A stretch of DNA of 64,000 nucleotides from positions 62,001-126,000 of the forward strand of contig CALSLL010000002.1 in the NCBI GenBank assembly GCA_943787185.1, in the 5' to 3' direction. The position numbers were made by a program, and so were the translations under genes. This DNA is from UBA10349 sp003485905. GTDB taxonomy: Bacteria > Pseudomonadota > Gammaproteobacteria > Arenicellales > Arenicellaceae. Positions within the stretch are counted from its first letter, which is position 1. Each line of letters begins with the position of its first letter. Of this stretch, positions 52,510-61,387 are shown one piece after another. The notes beneath the pieces were generated by a model. That model searched no databases, was not told the DNA's origin, and saw nothing but the letters and a program-made list of their open reading frames with translations.

Positions 52510-52782
52510 TTATACATTATTCGCGGAACGCTCCACAATACATTCATGCGAACCCATTTCAAACTCCCGACATACCCAAGGACGGTTGTTATAGATAGTA
52601 CATTTCATTGTGTTTCTATCTAGCGCTGAACACCAGCCATCATCTAAACGGGCCATAGTCGCGCTACCAGATTCATCTAAAGTGATATGTTTTTCAGGTA
52701 CACCGGTATCAGAAACAAGCAGGACTTCGAGTCGGCAGCAACATGCCAGACAGTTGGAACATGATGTTTCAGACTTAGACAA
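52510..52782 (-). CDS. YkgJ-family Cys-cluster protein
   Basis: This 90-residue protein begins (after a TTG start at 52782 with AAGG 7 bases upstream) SKSETSCSNCLACCCRLEVL and ends with CTIYNNRPWVCREFEMG then HECI. The CxxCxxCC cluster followed by a CxIYxxRPxxCRxF motif is the YkgJ putative zinc- or iron-chelating domain. The function is unknown, proposed metal binding. The gene is alone between the tRNA terminator and the FkbM-PqqD gene. Confidence 0.82.
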   Translation of the reverse strand: MSKSETSCSNCLACCCRLEVLLVSDTGVPEKHITLDESGSATMARLDDGWCSALDRNTMKCTIYNNRPWVCREFEMGSHECIVERSANNV

Positions 52783-52918
52783 ACCTATACCTTAAAATTC
52801 TATTGAGCGCAGCCGTGCTATTTCTATTGATTTTGTGATTTGGGTAAAGCGCTAGTCAAACTATTGGAGTTGAGAAATCTGGTTTTATAAAACGCAATTT
52901 AAAACTGCTCGGCTATTA

Positions 52919-53902
52919 TTATAGAACACGTAGTCGGGTTAATTCGTTAATACAGTTTGTTACGTCACGTCGAATCGTTGCGGCTCCAACTTCAACCTCA
53001 GATTTAAGGTATTCCATGATCTCGATTTCGGTTCTTGTACCGCCAGCTAAATGCCAAATTAATGCAGCGCTATCGTTCAGGGATATTTTTTCTTTTGTTT
53101 GTGTATTTTGTACAACGAAATTTACGCCGTCTTGTTGCATTAAATAATTTTGCTTGCGAACAGGTTTTAATATGTCACTACGGTACCAGCACTTGGGTAA
53201 TTTAAGGGTAGGGTTATCAGATGCATTATCACGATCTAGTCGATGTGGATAATTTACTTGGAAATCAAAATTATTGATCCGGTCATTCCTCAAAAATGTG
53301 AATTCCATTACCGATGGGATATCAAGATCATTCTGTTGAGTCACCGAGCAAAAATTATTGGGATGAATATGCACACAGGAATGAGTTTGTAGAATTTTGC
53401 TAAATGCTGAATCCGCAAGATTATAAAACTCATCATTCCATATTTGGTCGAGGCTGTGAAACTCTGCAACAATAATTCGGAATCGCTGCATTACGGCTTT
53501 AGAGGCCGTTGAAAACACCTCATACTCACCACCCTCAATGTCTATTTGAAGGAGTAGGTCAGAGGTGCTACTTTGAACTGAACTGGTTACCCAGTCATCA
53601 AGTGTGATGAAATCTTCGTTGGAGTTCGGGCCGAGAAATTTTTTTGTAAAACTAAATAGCTCATGAATTTCGGCTGGTCCGTCTACCGATTTGTCAGCAA
53701 GAAAAACTTGCATATTAAGACCTGCACAATCCTTCTCAAAACCAGAGTTATAGCCAACTCCTGGAGAGAAGCATGCTTCAATACCGATAAGGTCATTGGG
53801 GACGAGATAACCACCATCATCCTTGGAGCCCATGCGAACTAAACCGCTTGGGCTGGAAAGTGGATGGAGGGTTCTCAGTAAATTTCGAATTTCAGTTGTC
53901 AT
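52919..53902 (-). CDS. FkbM-type methyltransferase with C-terminal PqqD-like domain
   Basis: This 327-residue protein comprises two modules. Residues ~10-210 match the FkbM methyltransferase pattern (DGGYLVPNDLIGIEACFSPG, DLLLQIDIEGGEYEVF, IIVAEFHSL). Residues ~250-327 (DGVNFVVQNTQTKEKISLND then AALIWHLAGGTRTEIEIMEY) look like a PqqD domain, the fold of RiPP recognition elements that grip leader peptides. That combination suggests peptide or glycan modification, but no precursor-like ORF is visible in the two flanking gaps I scanned. A TATAAT at 53954-53959 on the minus strand may be its -10 box. The FkbM call is firm, the PqqD call moderately sure. Confidence 0.78.
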   Translation of the reverse strand: MTTEIRNLLRTLHPLSSPSGLVRMGSKDDGGYLVPNDLIGIEACFSPGVGYNSGFEKDCAGLNMQVFLADKSVDGPAEIHELFSFTKKFLGPNSNEDFITLDDWVTSSVQSSTSDLLLQIDIEGGEYEVFSTASKAVMQRFRIIVAEFHSLDQIWNDEFYNLADSAFSKILQTHSCVHIHPNNFCSVTQQNDLDIPSVMEFTFLRNDRINNFDFQVNYPHRLDRDNASDNPTLKLPKCWYRSDILKPVRKQNYLMQQDGVNFVVQNTQTKEKISLNDSAALIWHLAGGTRTEIEIMEYLKSEVEVGAATIRRDVTNCINELTRLRVL

Positions 53903-54123
53903 GTAATTGCTACAGAATATTCATTTTAAGATCTGTGTAGTCCACTCGTTGAGATTATACAGTCTCTATTTGTTTGACCCAGATAATATACTGATAGCGT
54001 GTTCTATATAGTTCTCGATATTTTTCGGGTTTAATTTGTGCTCGTATCGCGTGTGGGTGGATCAATGTTTATAGGTATTTCTTATTGATTTTACGGGTGC
54101 TAAAGGCTTTACTTGAGCTGATC

Positions 54124-54162
54124 TATCACAACTGCGTTCGCTATTCAGTTGCGATTGTGATA
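54124..54162. promoter_or_regulatory. Inverted repeat upstream of the cus operon
   Basis: TATCACAA (54124-54131) and TTGTGATA (54155-54162) are perfect 8-bp arms with a 23-base spacer. They end 13 bases before the small Cys-rich ORF that heads the copper/silver efflux genes, so an operator for a metal-responsive regulator is plausible. No regulator gene is adjacent. Confidence 0.45.
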
Positions 54163-54175
54163 ATTAACTTTGAAA

Positions 54176-54517
54176 ATGAAACATCATTCTAGTCTTTTTA
54201 GGGCTCTGGTAAGGGTCGCAATACTTATGTTCGCTTTGAATGCGACACTCGCCTATGGCAGCGGTTGTTGTATTGTAGAGATGACTCATGAGGCAAGCGA
54301 ATCTATGGAAATGCCCTGTCATGAAGGGGTTGATCAGAATCAACCTACCTCCGTTTTAAACGAATGTTGCTTGGTGTGTGTGTCAATGATTCGGCCACTG
54401 GAATTGGTTCAAGTTTTTGCTCCCGCTATTTTTCTGCCATTAAATTCATTTTTAACTCCGCCGCGTTTCAGCCGCGTTGACCCACCTTTTAGGCCACCGA
54501 TTTCGATTCTTTCGTAG
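54176..54517 (+). CDS. Small Cys/His/Met-rich exported protein of the cus operon
   Basis: This 113-residue protein has a hydrophobic N-terminus (residues ~10-28) ending near TLAYGSG, then a metal-ligand-rich stretch: CC at 31-32, MTHE, SMEMPCHEG, CC at 64-65 and Cys68. It resembles the CopL/DUF2946 class of short periplasmic metal proteins found before copper genes, but I do not recognise a close family. A short second hydrophobic stretch (VFAPAIFLPL) follows. The ATG at 54176 is used; the TTG at 54170 is less likely. A hairpin with T run separates it from cusC. Confidence 0.72.
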   Translation: MKHHSSLFRALVRVAILMFALNATLAYGSGCCIVEMTHEASESMEMPCHEGVDQNQPTSVLNECCLVCVSMIRPLELVQVFAPAIFLPLNSFLTPPRFSRVDPPFRPPISILS

Positions 54518-54530
54518 TAAATGGACAGCG

Positions 54531-54556
54531 CGCCCTATGAGAGTGGGCGGGTTTTT
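54531..54556 (+). terminator. Hairpin/T-run between small ORF and cusC
   Basis: CGCCC and GGGCG pair around a 9-base loop, followed after GG by TTTTT, 14 bases after the small ORF's stop and 27 bases before the cusC start. It may act as an attenuator, letting the small protein be made more than the efflux pump. Confidence 0.6.
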
Positions 54557-54582
54557 ATTTAAAACAAACGAAGGACAAGATT

Positions 54583-55875
54583 ATGTCTAGTAAATTATTG
54601 CTGACCGCAATAGCGGTTAGCGTTATCTCTACACCACTAGCATTTGCACAATCGATACCGGATCCACTTGAGGGTCGGGAAGTTTTTACAGCAGATCAAC
54701 TGGTATCAATGGTTTGGGATCATAATCCCAGTGTGGCGGAGCGTCGGGCAGCAATAGACGTTGCATTCCATCGAATCGAAACTGCGGGCGCATTGGATGA
54801 CCCTGAGTTTGGCTATAACTTTGCGCCACAAACCTTTGGTCGAGAGGGCCAAGGCTTAAATAAACGGATTGAGTTTAGCCAGGGGATGCCATGGCCGGGG
54901 ACGTTAAAGGCGCGAAAAAACTCGGCTGTTTTGCGTACGGATGCTGCGCGCGCTCACGAGCATGGATTGCGTCTTGAATTGGCTGCTAGAGCTAGAACTG
55001 CGTTCGCTGAGTATTATTTTGCACAGCAAGCCATGACCATTCATCGTGAATCGCACGCACTTTTAGGTGATTTAAAGTCAGTTGCAGAATCACGCTATGT
55101 CGCAGGAAGAGCATCGCAGCAGGATGTATTGCGAGCAGATCTTGAGCTGGCGAATCTGGATCGTCATTTATTGGAGTTAGCGCGTATGTTGTCTGTGACC
55201 ACAGCGCAGATCAATGGCTTGTTAAATCGGCAACCAACACTAACTTTGCCACATGCAGAGATATCGGCGGAGATTCAACGGTTGCCATCTCTAGAGAAAT
55301 TACAGGAATTATCTACCGACGAACATCCTGATTTGAAGCGTTTAGACGCTATAGTTGCTGCTGAGTCTTCCGATGTGACGGTCGCAGAAAAGGCGTTCTA
55401 CCCAGACCTAAAATTTACGGCTGGCTATAACAGTTTGTGGGATGAAGTTGATAAGCGAACAATTGTTGGGCTATCGTTAAAGGTTCCACTCAATCGAAAT
55501 AAGCGCAGACAACAACTACTCTCCGCACAGGCAAGTGTGCGTCAGACTCAATCACAACGTGCCAACCAAGCTAGCCAATTGCTGGCAGAACTAACTGCAG
55601 CGTATGCCGGGGTGGTTGAATCGTTAGATAGTATTGAGTTGCATGAAAATACTTTGCTACCGCTAGCTGATGAATTCCTCAAAGCTACGCTGACTGATTA
55701 TGAAAGCGGCAGAGGCGGCTTTATGGAAGTGATTAGTGCCGAGCGTCAAAAGTTGCAAATCGAAGAAGACCTAGTGCGTAGTCATTCTAGTGCTATTCAG
55801 AGATTGGCTGAATTAGAATTGAGGGCGGGTGGTTCTTTGCAACTTCAATCATCAAATATCGATGGAGTACAGTGA
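54583..55875 (+). CDS. cusC: Cu/Ag efflux outer-membrane factor CusC
   Basis: This 430-residue TolC-family outer-membrane protein has a signal peptide ending PLAFA|QSIPD. Conserved pieces are LDDPEFGYNFAPQTFG, EFSQGMPWPGTLKARKN and the repeat DYESGRGGFMEVISAERQKL. It would form the exit duct of the CusCBA pump. Its stop overlaps the cusB start (TGATG). The metal specificity is taken from CusA downstream. Confidence 0.88.
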   Translation: MSSKLLLTAIAVSVISTPLAFAQSIPDPLEGREVFTADQLVSMVWDHNPSVAERRAAIDVAFHRIETAGALDDPEFGYNFAPQTFGREGQGLNKRIEFSQGMPWPGTLKARKNSAVLRTDAARAHEHGLRLELAARARTAFAEYYFAQQAMTIHRESHALLGDLKSVAESRYVAGRASQQDVLRADLELANLDRHLLELARMLSVTTAQINGLLNRQPTLTLPHAEISAEIQRLPSLEKLQELSTDEHPDLKRLDAIVAAESSDVTVAEKAFYPDLKFTAGYNSLWDEVDKRTIVGLSLKVPLNRNKRRQQLLSAQASVRQTQSQRANQASQLLAELTAAYAGVVESLDSIELHENTLLPLADEFLKATLTDYESGRGGFMEVISAERQKLQIEEDLVRSHSSAIQRLAELELRAGGSLQLQSSNIDGVQ

Positions 55876-57365
55876 TGAAAAAGAAAAGCATAGTCGTTGC
55901 GCTCAGTGTATTGGTTTTCGTAGCGTGGGGTTGGACGGTTTTCACCGACCGGTCAAATAAAACGGTTGTTGAACCTAGGCAAATTAGCGGTGTAGCTGAA
56001 GATGTAGACCCGCGCTTTCAAGTTGGGCCAGCAGAAATATCGGTCGCAACCGACCCGCCGACACCAACAGTTGGTAGCAATACACTTATTTTTAGAATCT
56101 GGGATGAAAACGGGGATCCGGCTAGTGGGGTTGTTATTGATGCCTATGCAGAAATGCCTGCGATGGGTTCCATGTCTGCAATGCGGGCCGCTGCCGGACA
56201 ACTTTTGGAAACAGCGCCTGGGCGCTACGAGGGAGAAGTAGAACTTGCTATGCGAGGTGAATGGCCCCTAACTGTGCAAATTCAAGAGCATCCTGAATTC
56301 GGTAGTCGGCGATTGCAATTTGATCTGGCGACTGACCGGGCAGGTTTGAGCATTGCTAGTGGCGGTGTCCTTATCGGTGATGGGAGCGCATTCGATAGTG
56401 GCGACAACACCTTCTCTATCGATGCTCGTCGTCGACAGCTAATTGGTTTAAAAACCGCACAAGCGACTGATAGAGAGCTAACCAAATCTATTCGAGCGGT
56501 AGGCCGGGTAAATTACGATGAGCGTTCGCTTTCGCAAGTAACGTTAAAGTACAACGGATATATCGGAACGTTAAAAGCAAACTATGTCGGCGTTGAGGTC
56601 AAGAAAGGTGAGGAGTTGTTCACTGTGTACAGTCCAGATCTTTTTGCGGCACAACAGGAGTATATTGAGACGATAAATCGAGGGTCTTCCGATTCTCTGA
56701 ATATTTCTGCACGCCATCGTTTAGTTCTATGGGATATGGATGAGCGTGAAATTGCGGAGTTGGAGCGACGAGGTGCAGCGCAAGATTATATTCCGATTTA
56801 CGCACAAAAAAGCGGGATCGTCGTTGAACGTAATATAACTGATGGAAGTGGTGTGAGTGCCGGCCAGACATTATTGACGATCGCGGATTTGTCACAAGTT
56901 TGGGTCGAAGCTGATATTTATGAGAGCGATCTTGAGCTTGTTACTGTCGGCACGCCGGTAGTGGTCTCCATTCCGTATTTGCCTAATCAGCGATTCGAAT
57001 CTCAGGTCGAATATATCTATCCTTATATTCAAAATGAAACCCGTACTGCGCGATTACGCTTGACGCTCGATAATGCAGCTGCCCTTTTAAAGCCTGATAT
57101 GTACGCTGAGGTATCGCTCGAGATCAGTTTTGGAATTACTCTCACCGTGCCAGAAGAAGCAGTTATTGTGGCAGGCACCAGTCGTGTGGTTTTTGTAGAT
57201 TTGGGCGGTGGTTATCTTAAACCGGTTCAGGTTGCCACTGGGCAACGAGCGCAAGGTTATGTTGAGATATTTGATGGCATTGATACAGGTGATGTTGTAG
57301 TTACCTCTGGTAATTTTCTAGTGGCCGCAGAAGCACGACTTAAAACCGGGTTACAGCAATGGTAG
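55875..57365 (+). CDS. cusB: Cu/Ag efflux periplasmic adaptor CusB with N-terminal YtkA-like domain
   Basis: This 496-residue membrane-fusion protein has one N-terminal helix. Residues ~50-150 are an extra Ig-like YtkA/FixH-type domain (GPAEISVATDPPTPTVGSNT then WDENGDPASGVVIDAYAEMP, and the Met-rich MPAMGSMSAM). The adaptor core follows: RRQLIGLKTAQATDRELTKS, GYIGTLKANYVGVEVKKGEE, a hairpin, VWVEADIYESDLELV and VPEEAVIVAGTSRVV. The start is ATG 55875 rather than the in-frame GTG at 55872. The end overlaps cusA by 7 bases. Confidence 0.9.
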   Translation: MKKKSIVVALSVLVFVAWGWTVFTDRSNKTVVEPRQISGVAEDVDPRFQVGPAEISVATDPPTPTVGSNTLIFRIWDENGDPASGVVIDAYAEMPAMGSMSAMRAAAGQLLETAPGRYEGEVELAMRGEWPLTVQIQEHPEFGSRRLQFDLATDRAGLSIASGGVLIGDGSAFDSGDNTFSIDARRRQLIGLKTAQATDRELTKSIRAVGRVNYDERSLSQVTLKYNGYIGTLKANYVGVEVKKGEELFTVYSPDLFAAQQEYIETINRGSSDSLNISARHRLVLWDMDEREIAELERRGAAQDYIPIYAQKSGIVVERNITDGSGVSAGQTLLTIADLSQVWVEADIYESDLELVTVGTPVVVSIPYLPNQRFESQVEYIYPYIQNETRTARLRLTLDNAAALLKPDMYAEVSLEISFGITLTVPEEAVIVAGTSRVVFVDLGGGYLKPVQVATGQRAQGYVEIFDGIDTGDVVVTSGNFLVAAEARLKTGLQQW

Positions 57366-60300
57366 ACCGACCGGTTAGCATGCTCGCGAAACTGATCGAG
57401 TGGTCAGCACGAAATTGTGTAATCACGATTGTATTGGTCGTTGGCCTGGCAGCCTGGGGATACCGTTCATTAGTGCTATCACCATTGGATGCGATTCCTG
57501 ATCTGTCTGATGTTCAGGTCATCGTTTTTACTGATTGGCCGGGGCGCAGTCCGGATCTTGTAGAAGATCAGATAACCTATCCGTTATCAACAACTATGCT
57601 GGCCGCACCCGACGTTCGATTTGTCCGTGGCCAAAGTTTTATGGGCTTATCATTTGTGTATGTAATCTTTGAAGACGATACCGATATTTACTGGGCGCGT
57701 TCAAGAGTTCTAGAGTACCTAAATACGGCCGCAGCAAAGTTACCTCAGGGTGTACGACCGACCCTGGGGCCAGATGCAACTGGTGTCGGTTGGGTATACC
57801 AATACGCCTTGGTTGATAGAACTGGTAATCAGAGTTTGGCGGATTTACGAAGTCTGCAAGATTTTAATCTTCGCTACGCGCTCGAGTCTGTAGAGGGAGT
57901 AGCCGAAGTCGCCTCGGTTGGTGGGTTTGTAAAGGAATATCAAATCGACATCGATCCGAATAAATTGGTGTCACACGGTATACCGTTAAAAACAGTCACG
58001 GCTGCGGTTCGGGCATCAAACAATGATGTTGGTGGTCGTGTGCTAGAGATAGCCGGGCACGAGCAGTTTATTCGGGGACGCGGGTATGTTAGTTCGGTGG
58101 CAGATCTCGAACAGGTAGTGATTGGTATAGATGAAGGAGGTATTCCCGTAACCATTGCAGATGTGGCAAGCGTAGGACTAGGTCCTGCCATGCAGCGTGG
58201 TCAGGCCGAGCTCGATGGTGAAGGTATCGCAGTTGGTGGAATTGTGGTCATGCGTTACGGAGAAAATGCTTTTCAGGTAATTAATCGGGTAAAAGATCGT
58301 ATTCAAGTACTTGCTCAAAGCTTGCCCGAAGGGGTTGAGATAGTTCCGGTTTACGATCGTTCCAGCCTTATCGAGCGGGCGATTGATACTTTGCGAACCA
58401 CGTTGCTCGAAGAGATGTTGATTGTTTCTCTGATTATTGGGCTCTTTTTGCTTCATCTGCGTTCCGCATTTGTGGCGATATTAATGTTGCCAATCGCAAT
58501 CTTACTGTCCTTTATACCTATGTATTATCAAGGGCTTACTGCAAACATTATGTCGCTTGGTGGAATAGCGGTGGCGATTGGGGCAATGGTTGATGCTGCT
58601 ATTGTTATTATTGATAACATTCATAAACGGCTGCAGGCAGCGGTTGAAGATAGCCGATCTCGCACTCGCATTGTGATCGAAGCGATGCAGGAAGTCGGGC
58701 CCAGTATTTTTTTCTCGTTGCTGATAATTACCGTGTCATTCTTGCCGGTGTTTGCACTCGAGGGTACCGAAGGGCGGTTGTTCAAACCGTTGGCTTTCTC
58801 CAAAACTTATTCGATGTTTTTTGCGGCGCTCCTATCGGTGACTTTAATACCTGCGCTTGCCGTATTGTTAATAAAGGGCCGGATAACTAGTAATAAGAGT
58901 AGGCTAAATTTAGCCTTAAGTAATGCTTACGTCCCGATAGTTCGATTTGCCGTCAGTTTTCGTTGGCCTGTTGTGATAGCAACAGTGGTTGCACTGGTGC
59001 TTACAATCCCTGTTTATCGGAGCCTCGGTAGTGAGTTTATGCCGCCGATGAATGAGGGCAGCATATTGTATATGCCGACCTCCGTTCCGGGTATGTCGAT
59101 AGAAGAAGCGACCAATGTTTTACAGACGATGGATGCGGAGCTGAAGAAGTTTCCAGAAGTTGAGCGAGTGTTCGGCAAGGTAGGCCGTAGCACTAGCCCT
59201 ACTGACCCCGCGCCTTTATCTATGATCGAAACCAATATCATGTTGAAACCACAAAGTGAGTGGCGAGATGACATGACTTGGGACAAGTTGATTTCGGAAA
59301 TGGATTTGGCGATGCGATTTCCCGGTATGCCAAATGTTTGGTGGATGCCCATTCAAACGCGTACTGAGATGTTGGCGACTGGTATTCGTTCTGCGCTGGG
59401 TATTAAGGTCTTTGGTGAAGACTTAACTATTATTGAAACGACTGCGGTAGAGATTGAACAGGTGTTAATGAAAGACCTGCGTACCGCGCCTTACACGCGA
59501 AGTGCTTTTGCTGAACGGGCTACCGGTGGCTATTTCATAGATTTTGATATTGATCGTGCAGCTGCCGCTCGATTTGGCTTGAATGTCGGCGATGTACAGG
59601 ATGTAATCGAAGCCGCAGTCGGTGGTTCGCGTGTTAGCGAAACTATAGAGGGACGAGAGCGGTACGATATATTGGTTCGCTATGCTCGTGACTATCGAGA
59701 TACCCCAGAAGCGCTTGAGCGTATTTTTGTAACCACAGCCTCAGGTCAGCAAATACCCATTACACAGGTGGCGGATATTGTTTTTCGTACCGGTCCGCCG
59801 GCGCTGCGGAATGAAGACGGACAGTTGGTAAGTTTTGTATTTGTCGATATAAACAGTGAAATTGGTATTGCTGATTTTGTTGAGTTAGCGCAACAAGTGG
59901 TTAACGATTCTGTCGCTATTCCCGCAGGCTACCGAATCGAGTGGGCAGGACAATTCACCTATTTTGAACGGGCCAAGCAGCGTTTAAGTGTTTTGGTTCC
60001 GTTGACGGTCCTGTTGATATTTCTGATGTTATATCTGCATAGAAAATCGGTAGTAGAATCATTGATAGTTATGTCGGCATTGCCGTTTTCAGTGATTGGC
60101 AGTGTTTGGTTGTTGAGTGCGCTCAATTACAATCTTAGCGTTGCTGTTGCTGTTGGAATGATCGCGGTTGCCGGTTTGGCGGTAGAGCTAGGCTTACTTA
60201 TGATGCTGTATTTAGACCTAAGCTGGCAAGATCGGCGTGCTAGTGGTTCGGTATTAACTCAACGTGACCTTCAAGACTCTATCGCTCAGGGTGCTAGTCA

Positions 60301-60502
60301 ACGCATTCGCCCAATGCTGATGACAAGTTTGACCCTGCTTATAGGACTTATGCCAATCATGTACAGCTCTGGTAGTGGAGCTGATGTAATGAAACGAATA
60401 GCCGCGCCTATGCTTGGCGGAGTAGGTACCGCGCTGATATTGGTATTAGTGGTATTTCCTGCTATCTTTTCAATTTGGCGAAGCCGAGACCTGTCTTCCT
60501 GA
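57359..60502 (+). CDS. cusA: Cu/Ag efflux RND transporter CusA
   Basis: This 1047-residue inner-membrane proton-driven pump of the HME-RND family has 12 helices. SPLDAIPDLSDVQVIVFTDW is the family N-terminus. The helix-4 acid lies in GAMVDAAIVIIDNIHKR. The three pore Met of Cu/Ag-specific CusA are kept: ILYMPTSVPG, PLSMIETN and TEMLATGIR. This points to Cu(I)/Ag(I), not Zn/Co/Cd. It is translated with an overlap to cusB and completes the CusCBA tripartite pump; no cusF-like chaperone is seen. Confidence 0.95.
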   Translation: MVDRPVSMLAKLIEWSARNCVITIVLVVGLAAWGYRSLVLSPLDAIPDLSDVQVIVFTDWPGRSPDLVEDQITYPLSTTMLAAPDVRFVRGQSFMGLSFVYVIFEDDTDIYWARSRVLEYLNTAAAKLPQGVRPTLGPDATGVGWVYQYALVDRTGNQSLADLRSLQDFNLRYALESVEGVAEVASVGGFVKEYQIDIDPNKLVSHGIPLKTVTAAVRASNNDVGGRVLEIAGHEQFIRGRGYVSSVADLEQVVIGIDEGGIPVTIADVASVGLGPAMQRGQAELDGEGIAVGGIVVMRYGENAFQVINRVKDRIQVLAQSLPEGVEIVPVYDRSSLIERAIDTLRTTLLEEMLIVSLIIGLFLLHLRSAFVAILMLPIAILLSFIPMYYQGLTANIMSLGGIAVAIGAMVDAAIVIIDNIHKRLQAAVEDSRSRTRIVIEAMQEVGPSIFFSLLIITVSFLPVFALEGTEGRLFKPLAFSKTYSMFFAALLSVTLIPALAVLLIKGRITSNKSRLNLALSNAYVPIVRFAVSFRWPVVIATVVALVLTIPVYRSLGSEFMPPMNEGSILYMPTSVPGMSIEEATNVLQTMDAELKKFPEVERVFGKVGRSTSPTDPAPLSMIETNIMLKPQSEWRDDMTWDKLISEMDLAMRFPGMPNVWWMPIQTRTEMLATGIRSALGIKVFGEDLTIIETTAVEIEQVLMKDLRTAPYTRSAFAERATGGYFIDFDIDRAAAARFGLNVGDVQDVIEAAVGGSRVSETIEGRERYDILVRYARDYRDTPEALERIFVTTASGQQIPITQVADIVFRTGPPALRNEDGQLVSFVFVDINSEIGIADFVELAQQVVNDSVAIPAGYRIEWAGQFTYFERAKQRLSVLVPLTVLLIFLMLYLHRKSVVESLIVMSALPFSVIGSVWLLSALNYNLSVAVAVGMIAVAGLAVELGLLMMLYLDLSWQDRRASGSVLTQRDLQDSIAQGASQRIRPMLMTSLTLLIGLMPIMYSSGSGADVMKRIAAPMLGGVGTALILVLVVFPAIFSIWRSRDLSS

Positions 60503-60655
60503 GCTATTGGTAGGGTTACGCGGGGCTAGTCCTTGCGCAATTTCTACTGCACTGATCAAGCGTGTCGCTGCAAGTTCCAATCGAGAAAGTGATTGAGCAG
60601 AACGATTCGCACCCCTTGTTCTTTGCGCAAACAGGCCTTTCAGGGCGCTATCGAC

Positions 60656-61339
60656 TTAGACCAGGGTTTCCAGATCATCGTCAGGCCCGCGGAGGCGGGT
60701 TAATAAGCCGCGTTCGCCGTCTCTTCGGCCGTTGCTACTTTGTCTATCCTCCCCCGGGCCCGGTCTATTTTCATTGGCGCGGTCATTTTCGGTATTGCGC
60801 AGTTCGCTATCAATAATCAATAGTGGCCCCATATTTCCACGTTGGATGAGGCTGGGCAAAAGTTGAGACTCAGTAAATTCAAGCGCGCTGGTTTCAAATT
60901 CGGTTACATTTTTAACCGCCCGTTGCCAGGCAGCGATTGTTGCTAAAACGCCACTATCTTCTACTACATTAAGTAGGCCGGAAAGAACTAACGCGTCTAA
61001 AACTGGCGTGGCGACGTCATAGGTGGGGGTGAACAGAGACACACGTAGTAATCCATTAGACAACGCAATGGTTTCTTCATCTTGTAAGCCTTGAATAGTT
61101 TGATACAGCTCCACCGTCGCGTCACGCACCATTTCCTGCAAATCTGTGTTTCGCCCAATACCGTTGAGGTTGGCAGTGAATTCTAAATGCAGTCGGCTGA
61201 GTTCTTCTTGTTCCACTTGTCGATCTTGCTGCTCGGCCCACAATGCTTCAATGGCAAACGCGAGCAAGATCGAAACCAAAATCACTAGTCCTTCGACTAG
61301 GGGTTGACCTTGAGTGAGGTTTTTAACGAACTTGTTCAT
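60656..61339 (-). CDS. Membrane-anchored protein of unknown function
   Basis: This 227-residue protein has one N-terminal helix (about residues 14-32, LVEGLVILVSILLAFAIEAL) followed by a helical domain (residues ~36-175) and a hydrophilic Arg/Asp/Asn/Gly-rich tail (NTENDRANENRPGPGEDRQS then NGRRDGERG). The helix-plus-helical-domain layout resembles DUF6090-type proteins. The ATG is at 61339; TTG 61342 is also open. It converges with cusA and lies downstream of the EF-hand MBL gene on the same strand (48-base gap), possibly co-transcribed. Confidence 0.7.
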   Translation of the reverse strand: MNKFVKNLTQGQPLVEGLVILVSILLAFAIEALWAEQQDRQVEQEELSRLHLEFTANLNGIGRNTDLQEMVRDATVELYQTIQGLQDEETIALSNGLLRVSLFTPTYDVATPVLDALVLSGLLNVVEDSGVLATIAAWQRAVKNVTEFETSALEFTESQLLPSLIQRGNMGPLLIIDSELRNTENDRANENRPGPGEDRQSSNGRRDGERGLLTRLRGPDDDLETLV

Positions 61340-61387
61340 CAATGGTTTTTGATCTGTATTCGCGGTTTAGAGTACGAACAATAAAGC

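Noticed and set aside
52783..54175. Search for a RiPP precursor peptide near the FkbM-PqqD gene
   Set aside because: Only 4- to 7-codon ATG-started frames occur in the two flanking gaps, so no precursor can be called; the RRE role stays an inference.
60562..60816. Short + strand open frame after cusA
   Set aside because: Overlaps the end of a longer - strand gene and has no family features.
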